Under the pieces are notes generated by a model. The model searched no databases. It had not been told where the DNA came from and saw only the letters and a program-made list of their open reading frames with translations. DNA of 55,277 nucleotides. Origin: Candidatus Nitrosopumilus sp. Lineage in GTDB: Archaea; Thermoproteota; Nitrososphaeria; Nitrososphaerales; Nitrosopumilaceae. The position numbers and the translations under genes were made by a program. Below are positions 48,047 to 55,277 of this stretch, piece by piece (the stretch's first letter is position 1; each line of letters starts with the position of its first letter). Location of the stretch: positions 1 to 55,277 of the forward strand of contig REGK01000002.1 in assembly GCA_003702545.1 (NCBI GenBank). The letters are read 5' to 3'.

Positions 48047-48670
48047 TTATTCGATTTCCTCTTCGGTAATCTTTGTTTCAAAATCATCAATTTCGATGTT
48101 CATTGGATCCTCTTCTTTCAATTCTCCTTTTTCAATGAGAATTTGACGTACCAATAACCAGTAAACTGTTGCTAGTGCTTTTCTTCCTCTGTTGTTTGCT
48201 GGAATAATTACATCAAGATTTGATGTAATGTTATCAGTATTTGCAATTCCAATTACTGGAATACCTGCATTTGTTGCTTCTGTAACAGCTTGTTCATCAA
48301 CTTGAGGATCTGAAATTAAAACTAATTTTGGTTCAATGTAATATGGTAATGATGGATTTGTTAAGGTTCCTGGCATAAATCTTCCAAGTAATTTCTTTGA
48401 ACCTAATGTCTCGCAGAATTTTTCAATTGGTGTCTCTGCATATTGTCTGCCTGAACATACAATGAGATTTTCAACTCCTAATCTGTTGATAAATTTGGCT
48501 GCAGTCTTAATTCTGTCTAATGTAATATCCAAATCAAGCATGTAGAGTCCTTCTGGGCTAGCCTTGGTGATGAATGGTCTCATGAATTTTGTCTTAACTT
48601 GAGTACCTACTCTAATTCCTGTAGATAGGATCTTCTTTTTGATGTCTGTTGTTTCTGCTTGTTGGCTCAT
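48047..48670 (-). CDS. rpsB: 30S ribosomal protein S2
   Basis: 'FMPGTLTNPSLPYYIEPKLVLISDPQVDEQAVTEATNAGIPVIGIANTDN'. Confidence 0.96.
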   Translation of the reverse strand: MSQQAETTDIKKKILSTGIRVGTQVKTKFMRPFITKASPEGLYMLDLDITLDRIKTAAKFINRLGVENLIVCSGRQYAETPIEKFCETLGSKKLLGRFMPGTLTNPSLPYYIEPKLVLISDPQVDEQAVTEATNAGIPVIGIANTDNITSNLDVIIPANNRGRKALATVYWLLVRQILIEKGELKEEDPMNIEIDDFETKITEEEIE

Positions 48671-48677
48671 AGCGATT

Positions 48678-49916
48678 TTAAACCTCTGCCATACCGCGTA
48701 TTAAATCATGCTCTGATAGGCGTAATAATTCATTTAATTTTGCCACTCTTTCTCCTCCTACAACGCCAACTTTAAGCATTTTTGACTTTGTTGCAAGACC
48801 AATGTGGGAAATTTGTGAATCCACTGATTCACCTGATCTATGTGATGTGATTAATCTGATATTGTTTTCATTTGCTAGGTTTGCAAATTCTAGGGCATCA
48901 TAAAGACTTCCTGCTTGATTGACTTTCAAAATTGCTGCATTACATGATTTCTTATCGATGGCTTTTGAAAGAATCCCCTTGTTTGTGACAGTCAAATCAT
49001 CTCCTGTAATCAAAGTATTTGGAAATTTGGCTGTTAATTCTGACATGTCTTCAAATGCTTCTTCATGAACTGCATCTTCTGCATAAATTAATTTGAATTT
49101 TTCAATAATGTCTGCTGCAAAATCAATTTGTTCTGATGTTGAATTTTCAAAACCTGCTCTATCATAAACATACTTTGATTTTTCTTCGTTCCATTGTGTT
49201 GATGATGCAAAATCAACTCCTAATGATACTTCTTTTCCTAAAGTAAATCCTAAATTCTCACAAGCTTTTGCAGAAACCTCTAATGCTTTTTGATTTTCTA
49301 ATTTTGGAGCCCATCCCCCTTCATCTCCTCTTCCATTTGTAAAATTAGGGTCTTCTTTTTCTAAAACACTACGTAGTTCTTTGTGTACTGCTAAGTTAGT
49401 TTCAATTGCCTCTTCGATAGTTTTAGCACCTGTTGCACAAATCAAAATTTCTTGGATGTCTGGTGTTCCTGGTCCTGCATGAGCTCCTCCTCCTAAGATA
49501 TTTCCTAAAGGAAATGGAAATTTGAATGATGATTCGTTTGATAGTGTTTTGAATAATGGTTCATCAATTGCTTTTGATGCTGATTCCATGGATGCAATAG
49601 TTACTGCAAAAGCAAGTGCTCCGCCAATTTCTGAATAATTTGATGAACTATCAAAACTTTTCAGAGTATCATGAATTCCTTTAAGATCAGATGACTCTAA
49701 CCCCATAAATTTTTGAGAATTTTCTTTTAAAACTTGAAGACTGTCTTCAGGCTTTCCATTACGGAAACTAACTGCTTCATATTTTCCAACACTTGCACCT
49801 GATGGAGCACAAACTCTTCCTAAGAATTTTCCATCCGATTCAACATCTACTTCGATTGTTTTACTTCCACGACTATTGTATAGAACACGTCCTTCAATTG
49901 AAGTGATCTTGGCCAA
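48678..49916 (-). CDS. eno: enolase
   Basis: 'GRVLYNSRGSKTIEVDV', 'APSGASVGKYEA', 'GDEGGWAP', 'LKVNQAGSLYDALEFA', 'TSHRSGES'. Confidence 0.97.
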   Translation of the reverse strand: MAKITSIEGRVLYNSRGSKTIEVDVESDGKFLGRVCAPSGASVGKYEAVSFRNGKPEDSLQVLKENSQKFMGLESSDLKGIHDTLKSFDSSSNYSEIGGALAFAVTIASMESASKAIDEPLFKTLSNESSFKFPFPLGNILGGGAHAGPGTPDIQEILICATGAKTIEEAIETNLAVHKELRSVLEKEDPNFTNGRGDEGGWAPKLENQKALEVSAKACENLGFTLGKEVSLGVDFASSTQWNEEKSKYVYDRAGFENSTSEQIDFAADIIEKFKLIYAEDAVHEEAFEDMSELTAKFPNTLITGDDLTVTNKGILSKAIDKKSCNAAILKVNQAGSLYDALEFANLANENNIRLITSHRSGESVDSQISHIGLATKSKMLKVGVVGGERVAKLNELLRLSEHDLIRGMAEV

Positions 49917-49917
49917 G

Positions 49918-50154
49918 TTATTCTAACTCAGATTGAACTTCTTGCTTTCTTCTCTGAATTGCTTCATAGAATGGAATTACTTGTTGAATTGTTTCAACGG
50001 TAGTTAGTAACATCCTTCTGCAACAGTATCTCTCAACTCCTACAGAATCTAGAGTTTTCTCTGGATCTTCTCCAGATTTAATTTTATTTTGATAATCGTC
50101 AAATTTATCAGCAATTAGATTTCCACATGTAAAACATCTAACAGGAATTAACAT
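49918..50154 (-). CDS. rpoN: DNA-directed RNA polymerase subunit N (Rpb10)
   Basis: 'MLIPVRCFTCGNLIADKFDDY...RYCCRRMLLTTVE'; native start at 50154, inside the longer ORF-track model. Confidence 0.95.
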   Translation of the reverse strand: MLIPVRCFTCGNLIADKFDDYQNKIKSGEDPEKTLDSVGVERYCCRRMLLTTVETIQQVIPFYEAIQRRKQEVQSELE

Positions 50155-50206
50155 ACGAACGAAAAAGTAATCAAGGATTATAAAAACCATACATGGAAAT
50201 TTCTTT

Positions 50207-50291
50207 GCGGGCGTCGCCCAGCCTGGCCAAAGGCGCTAGCTTGAGGGGCTAGTCTCTCAGGAGTTCGTGGGTTCAAATCCCATCGCCCGCA
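50207..50291 (+). tRNA. tRNA-Leu (anticodon GAG)
   Basis: GCGGGCG...CGCCCGC acceptor, anticodon stem CTAGC/GCTAG with loop TTGAGGG, long variable arm. Confidence 0.94.
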
Positions 50292-50306
50292 TACAAATTT
50301 TGAAAA

Positions 50307-50921
50307 CTACTTTTCAAATTTTTTGAGTGTCTTAATTAATTCAGTTCTTCTCTTTTCTTCCGTAATTGCAGATCTAACATCGTCTACTAAAATTCGATTT
50401 ACATCAATTTTCCTTCTAGCCTCCTTTACAACTTTATCGTACATTGAGAAAGTGTAAAGTTGTAGATACAAATTTTCCATTACCTCGAAAATTCTTGTAG
50501 CTTCATCAATCTCCCCAATTCTGATTTTGTCAAATACCATTCTTTTTAATTCTCCAATACAATCTAGTAATCCTAAAACGTATGATTCTGGCATAACTCC
50601 TAACTTTTTATCTGATGGAATTTCTTTTTTTTCTACAACTGCAATTAGACATGCCGCTTCCACAAATTCCTGTTCAGGTGTAATGATATATCTTCTGAGA
50701 TCCCCTGTAGCTTTTTTCTTGTATTTTTTTAAGAGTGATTCAGCTTTTCTTAGATTGTCTTTTCCTGTTTTTGTATCGTTTTTGTGAACTGCAATTATTG
50801 ATCTGCTACAAAGAACAATTACTTCTCTGGTATTTTTTAATAAAAATTCTCTTGAATCTTGAATACCTCCTAAGGTTTTTGAAATTTTATTCAGTGATGG
50901 TTTTACATTCTTTAATGTCAT
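50307..50921 (-). CDS. translin-family protein
   Basis: 'SREFLLKNTREVIVLCSRSIIAVHK', 'EFVEAACLIAVVEKKEIPS', 'YVLGLLDCIGELKRMVFD' fit the translin/TRAX fold. Confidence 0.8.
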   Translation of the reverse strand: MTLKNVKPSLNKISKTLGGIQDSREFLLKNTREVIVLCSRSIIAVHKNDTKTGKDNLRKAESLLKKYKKKATGDLRRYIITPEQEFVEAACLIAVVEKKEIPSDKKLGVMPESYVLGLLDCIGELKRMVFDKIRIGEIDEATRIFEVMENLYLQLYTFSMYDKVVKEARRKIDVNRILVDDVRSAITEEKRRTELIKTLKKFEK

Positions 50922-50994
50922 GTTAGGTGTTTGTAATAACCCGGATAAAGCCGTTTTCTAAACTCTTATTTTGGATATAATTCTCACGTTAATT

Positions 50995-51642
50995 ATGGAA
51001 ATAACTGTTGATCAAATGTACAATATTGAAAACAATGGTCATGATATGGGCTTTTTAAAAAAATTCATGATGGAAAATGCAGGTGCTGCTGCAGTAAAGA
51101 GATTGGTTGAAAAACTTGGAAGTGTGAATTCAAAAAATATTTTGATTTTTGTTGGCATGGGAAATAATGGTGGTGATGGATTGGTGATGGCACGTCATCT
51201 TGCTGGATATGGTGCTAAAGTAACCGTCATGCTTCTTGGAAATCCTGAAAATATCAAAACTGAAGAGAGTAACTGGAATTGGTCAATTTTAGAAAAAATG
51301 CCTTCCGTAAAACTAATGACTGGGGGTTCAACTGATTTTGCTTTTACACCTGATGTAATTGTTGATGGGATTTTAGGAACTGGTATCTCTGGAGAAATAA
51401 GAGAACCATATGCATCTGCAATCAATTACATCAATGAAACTGATTGTTACAAGTTTGCTGTTGATGTCCCATCAGGACTAGATCCTCAAACAGGGCAAAC
51501 TGCAAACATCTTTACGAAATGTGATATGACTGTAACATTCCACAAAATGAAACAAGGGATTCCGAAAAGAAAGGATTTGACTGGTGAGTTGTTTGCAGAA
51601 AAAATTGGAATTCCTCCAGAAGCTGAGGAGGGAATTTTATGA
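50995..51642 (+). CDS. nnrE: NAD(P)H-hydrate epimerase (YjeF N-terminal domain)
   Basis: 'MENAGAAAVKR', 'GMGNNGGDGLVMARHLAGYGAKV', 'DVPSGLDPQTG'. ATG at 50995 preferred. Confidence 0.93.
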   Translation: MEITVDQMYNIENNGHDMGFLKKFMMENAGAAAVKRLVEKLGSVNSKNILIFVGMGNNGGDGLVMARHLAGYGAKVTVMLLGNPENIKTEESNWNWSILEKMPSVKLMTGGSTDFAFTPDVIVDGILGTGISGEIREPYASAINYINETDCYKFAVDVPSGLDPQTGQTANIFTKCDMTVTFHKMKQGIPKRKDLTGELFAEKIGIPPEAEEGIL

Positions 51643-52247
51643 TAGTTCATCAAATCCAAGTTGGAAACATGCAAAATTTTTCTTACATTGTTGTTGATGA
51701 GGATACTAGCGAATCTATCATAATTGATCCATCTTGGGATCTTATTGAGTTGGAAATGCTAATCAAAGAAAATAATTTGAAAATAAAATACATTGTAAAC
51801 ACCCATCATCATTTTGATCATACTATTGGAAATGAAGCAATGGCAGAATCTACTAAAGCTCCAATCATTCAACATGAAAATTCTGAATTAAAACATGACA
51901 TTACCGTCAAAGATGGTGATACCATAGCATTCGGAAATTCAAAATTAAAAGTACTTCACACTCCTGGACATTCTAAGGATAGTATTTGTTTGATAGGTGA
52001 TGGAAAAATTTTCTCAGGCGATACTTTGTTTGTTGGAAATTGTGGTCGTATTGATTTACCTGGTGGTAGTGCAAAAGAACTGTATCATAGCCTCTTTGAT
52101 GTTCTTTATTCTCTAGATGATAATTTGGTCCTCTACTGTGGACATAATTATGGTCACAAAGAGACCTCTACTATAGGACAAGAAAAGATCACAAATATGG
52201 TGATGCAAAAGAGAACTGAGCAACAATTTCTTGATATGATGGGGTAG
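51639..52247 (+). CDS. metallo-beta-lactamase-fold hydrolase (glyoxalase II-like)
   Basis: 'NTHHHFDHTIGN' HxHxDH, 'HTPGHSKDSICLIGDGKIFSGDTLF'. Confidence 0.92.
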   Translation: MIVHQIQVGNMQNFSYIVVDEDTSESIIIDPSWDLIELEMLIKENNLKIKYIVNTHHHFDHTIGNEAMAESTKAPIIQHENSELKHDITVKDGDTIAFGNSKLKVLHTPGHSKDSICLIGDGKIFSGDTLFVGNCGRIDLPGGSAKELYHSLFDVLYSLDDNLVLYCGHNYGHKETSTIGQEKITNMVMQKRTEQQFLDMMG

Positions 52248-52251
52248 TGAT

Positions 52252-53313
52252 TTGTTGGACGATTTTGAATTATCTGGAAATGTTGAACTTGCTCAAAATT
52301 TCATTGATTCTGTAAACTCTGGAAGATTTCTTTTTTCATTTGTAATATCCTATACTGAAACTTCTGAAATTCCTGGAATAACTTTTGCAGGTGCTGACAA
52401 GGATTCAATTCAGTATACTCCTCCGGCTGATGCTGAATACCTCCATTATGGATATTGTAAAACTATTGATAAAATCCCAATGACTCCTGATGGAAAACCT
52501 ACTCCTGGACTGCTAACTAAAACTGCTCTTGAATCTGCAAGTATTCCTCATTTGACAATCAATGCTGGAAGTAAAATCGCACCTCAATTGCCTTTTATTG
52601 AATCTGGTTTGCCTTTTGGAAAAAATATTTCAGTTCAAGATGCAATGACTGATACTATAGTCTCCCATGCTGTTGAATATGGACAAATTCTTGGAAGAAG
52701 TTTAGCCTCATTAACTGATTGTTTGATGATTGGTGAATGTATTCCTGGCGGAACAACTACTGCACTAGCATTGTTAAAGGCATTAGATTATAATGCAAAG
52801 GTTAGTTCTAGCATCCCCGATAATCCGGTTCAATTAAAAAATGAAATTGTAACATCTGCACTTGAAAGAATTGATTCAGAACACCCTTACAGTATTGTTG
52901 CAAAAATCGGTGACCCAATGATTCCGTTTGTTGCTGGAATGATAAGCTCTGCTTCTAGTGTGTCTAAAGTAATGTTGGCAGGTGGAACACAAATGGCTGC
53001 AGTTCTAGCTTTTGCATCAAAAATTGGATTCAATGCAGAAAATACTGCAATTGGAACCACATCTTACATTACAAATGACAAAACTGCAAACTTCAAAGAA
53101 CTTGTTCGTGATATTGCAGACATTCCAATCCTTTCTGTAGATCCAGGCATGAAAAATTCTAAATTTTCTGGCCTAAAGGCATTTTCTGAAGGATTTGCAA
53201 AAGAAGGAGTTGGAGCAGGTGGTAGTATTATTTCTTCAATGCTAAAAACTGGTAATGACTCTGAAACTTTTTTGAGTTTAGCTGAAAAAGAATACCAAAG
53301 ATTGTTTACTTGA
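52252..53313 (+). CDS. cobT: archaeal CobT-like nicotinate-nucleotide phosphoribosyltransferase family
   Basis: 'IGECIPGGTTTALALLKALDY', 'GDPMIPFVAGMI', 'VMLAGGTQMAAVLA'. Confidence 0.85.
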   Translation: MLDDFELSGNVELAQNFIDSVNSGRFLFSFVISYTETSEIPGITFAGADKDSIQYTPPADAEYLHYGYCKTIDKIPMTPDGKPTPGLLTKTALESASIPHLTINAGSKIAPQLPFIESGLPFGKNISVQDAMTDTIVSHAVEYGQILGRSLASLTDCLMIGECIPGGTTTALALLKALDYNAKVSSSIPDNPVQLKNEIVTSALERIDSEHPYSIVAKIGDPMIPFVAGMISSASSVSKVMLAGGTQMAAVLAFASKIGFNAENTAIGTTSYITNDKTANFKELVRDIADIPILSVDPGMKNSKFSGLKAFSEGFAKEGVGAGGSIISSMLKTGNDSETFLSLAEKEYQRLFT

Positions 53314-55066
53314 CTGTAACTGATTTTGCAAGATTTCTTGGATAGTCCGGATCTGCATCTTTTTCAAGTGCTGCATAATATGATAATAATTGAATTGGAA
53401 TTATCTCTGAAATTGGATATAACACCTCATTAATTTTTGGCATTTCAATCCAATGATCATAAACATCGCTTTTTACATCTGACACCCCAATAATTTTTGC
53501 ACCACGAGCTTTAATCTCTCTTGCACTAGTTAGAGTATCTGAATATGTTGAATCATTAGGATTCAGAATTACTACATACACTTTGGAATCCATCAATGCA
53601 AGAGGTCCATGCTTTAATTCTCCTCCTGCAATTCCTTCTGCGTGAATGTATGTCAATTCTTTGAGTTTTAGTGCAGATTCTGTTGCAATTGGATAATTGA
53701 TTCCACGTCCTAGAATGTAAATATCTGAAACTTCCTTCAATTCTTTTGCTATCTCTTGAATATTGGTTGGATTATCCAATGTTTTTGAAATTGATTTTGC
53801 AAAATCTTCAAAATTAATTGTAATATCATTATTGCTTAGTTTTTGTACAATCTTGTACAGAATAACAAGTTGTGATGTGAAGCTTTTTGTCGCTGCCACT
53901 CCAATTTCTGGACCGCAATTCAAACCAATTACTACATCTGCCTCTCTTGCAAGTGAAGATGTGAGCATGTTTACAATCGCAATAATCTTACAATTTGCAT
54001 TTTTTGCGATTTTAATTGCTTCTAGAACATCTGCACTCTCTCCACTTTGAGACATCGCAATGAGGATGGAATTATCTTCAATGATGTTTGGATCAAATTG
54101 AAGTTCGCTAGACATGATTGGCTCAGCCTTGATTTTCACATATTTTGACAAAATTTGCTTTGCAATTAATGCTGAATTGTAGCTTGTTCCACTTCCTGTA
54201 ATGTAGATGTTTTTTGCATGTCTGATGTAATCTGTTGCTTTTTCGATTTCACTACTTGTTTTTTCTCCTGCTTTGAGAATTGTTTCAGGTTGTTCGTAAA
54301 TTTCTTTTAATGTGAAATGCGCATAATCCCCCTTGTATGCATCTCCAAATTCTTTTGAAACTTTGGTAATTGCATATCCAATTTGTTCCCCATTGAAATC
54401 TGAAATTTGGAATTTATTTTTATCTACTACTACAAAAGTTCCATTCTCCATGTAAACTGCATCATCAGTAAATTCAATGAATCCCAAAACATCACTTGAC
54501 AAAAAGAAATTGTCTTGTCCTAATCCTATAATTAATGGTTCATGAAATCTTGCAGCTGCTAATTGTCCGTCTTCAAACATTGCAACAAATGCATAATGGC
54601 CTTTTAATTGAGAAACTGTTTTTAGAATTGTTCCTTTCACATCATTTGTTTGCTCATAATTTTTTTGTAGTAAATTTGCAATTATCTCACTATCTGTTTC
54701 ACTTTTGAAACTATATCCGTCACTTTCTAATTCTTTTTTTAACTCCTCAAAATTTTCTATTATTCCATTATGAACAATTGCAATTTTTCCTGAACTACTA
54801 GGGTGAGGATGGGCGTTTACATCTGTTACTTTTCCATGAGTTGCCCATCTGGTATGACCAATTCCGACTCTTCCAGGTAGTGTTTCTAATTGGACTTTTG
54901 AATTAACCTCTTGTACTTTTCCAGTTCCTTTCTTTAATCCAATTTGGTTCTCGGATTCTGTTGCTACTCCGACACTATCGTATCCTCTATACTCCATCCT
55001 TTTTAGTCCCTTGACGATTATGGGTGCTGCAGATTCTTTTCCATTATAACCGATAATTGAACACAT
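53306..55066 (-). CDS. glmS: glutamine--fructose-6-phosphate aminotransferase
   Basis: N-terminal Cys2 'MCSIIGYNG', 'GHTRWATHGKVTDVNAHPH', SIS domains 'GSGTSYNSALI', 'SQSGESADVLEAI', C-terminal 'NLAKSVTVK'. Confidence 0.97.
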   Translation of the reverse strand: MCSIIGYNGKESAAPIIVKGLKRMEYRGYDSVGVATESENQIGLKKGTGKVQEVNSKVQLETLPGRVGIGHTRWATHGKVTDVNAHPHPSSSGKIAIVHNGIIENFEELKKELESDGYSFKSETDSEIIANLLQKNYEQTNDVKGTILKTVSQLKGHYAFVAMFEDGQLAAARFHEPLIIGLGQDNFFLSSDVLGFIEFTDDAVYMENGTFVVVDKNKFQISDFNGEQIGYAITKVSKEFGDAYKGDYAHFTLKEIYEQPETILKAGEKTSSEIEKATDYIRHAKNIYITGSGTSYNSALIAKQILSKYVKIKAEPIMSSELQFDPNIIEDNSILIAMSQSGESADVLEAIKIAKNANCKIIAIVNMLTSSLAREADVVIGLNCGPEIGVAATKSFTSQLVILYKIVQKLSNNDITINFEDFAKSISKTLDNPTNIQEIAKELKEVSDIYILGRGINYPIATESALKLKELTYIHAEGIAGGELKHGPLALMDSKVYVVILNPNDSTYSDTLTSAREIKARGAKIIGVSDVKSDVYDHWIEMPKINEVLYPISEIIPIQLLSYYAALEKDADPDYPRNLAKSVTVK

Positions 55067-55119
55067 AACTATTCTACCTGATAATTGGGGGTTATTTACT
55101 GATAAGCCTAATTATTCTA

Positions 55120-55277
55120 TCATTCTGTTGAAGAACTTTCATCTTTTGTTTCTTCAGCAGGAGCCTCAACTTTCTCTTCAGCAGGAGCCTCTGTTACTGT
55201 TTCAGGCGTTTCTGTTTTTGTCTTTTCTAACATTGCTGGAATTTTTGATTCTGGTGCAAAATGCACACTTTCTTCTT
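55120..55277 (-). CDS. C-terminus of an acidic low-complexity protein (truncated by window edge)
   Basis: Reverse-strand frame ..EESVHFAPESKIPAMLEKTKTETPETVTEAPAEEKVEAPAEETKDESSSTE*; short EAPAEE repeats. Confidence 0.55.
   Translation of the reverse strand, partial: EESVHFAPESKIPAMLEKTKTETPETVTEAPAEEKVEAPAEETKDESSSTE

Noticed and set aside
50155-50190. 12-residue N-terminal extension of rpoN ORF
   Set aside because: RpoN/Rpb10 proteins start at M-[IL]-[IVL]-P-[VI]-RC; extension is upstream sequence.

Overview
The window looks like chromosomal core sequence from a low-GC ammonia-oxidising archaeon (Nitrosopumilus-like Thaumarchaeota/Nitrososphaeria). This lineage call is inferred from gene content and protein style; no search was run. 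Main blocks: argH; hemA; FNR-type reductase; IMPase-family phosphatase; RFC large subunit; a biotin-dependent acyl-CoA carboxylase operon (carboxyltransferase, biotin carboxylase, BCCP) of the kind used in the 3HP/4HB CO2-fixation cycle; an 11-gene complex I operon (nuoABCDHIJKMLN, no EFG); pyrE; S2P protease; ABCE1; 5S rRNA; a pentose-phosphate operon with a transketolase-N/ribulose-phosphate-epimerase fusion; an isoprenoid cluster (mevalonate kinase, isopentenyl phosphate kinase, Nudix Idi-like, polyprenyl synthase); rpsB-eno-rpoN; CobT-like; glmS. Six tRNAs are visible, one (Glu-TTC) with an apparent ~15-nt intron in the T-loop. I saw no CRISPR array, prophage or transposon. Best leads: (1) a box C/D sRNA-like element at 24979-25041; (2) a CADD-like protein retaining the self-sacrificed Tyr and Lys, a candidate pABA synthase; (3) the TK-N/RPE fusion; (4) a type I Idi-like Nudix protein with Ala at the catalytic Cys position; (5) the tRNA-Glu T-loop intron; (6) a perfect 111-bp tandem repeat inside a zinc-ribbon gene; (7) a TGRGTG-repeat basic protein; (8) several unannotated microproteins.
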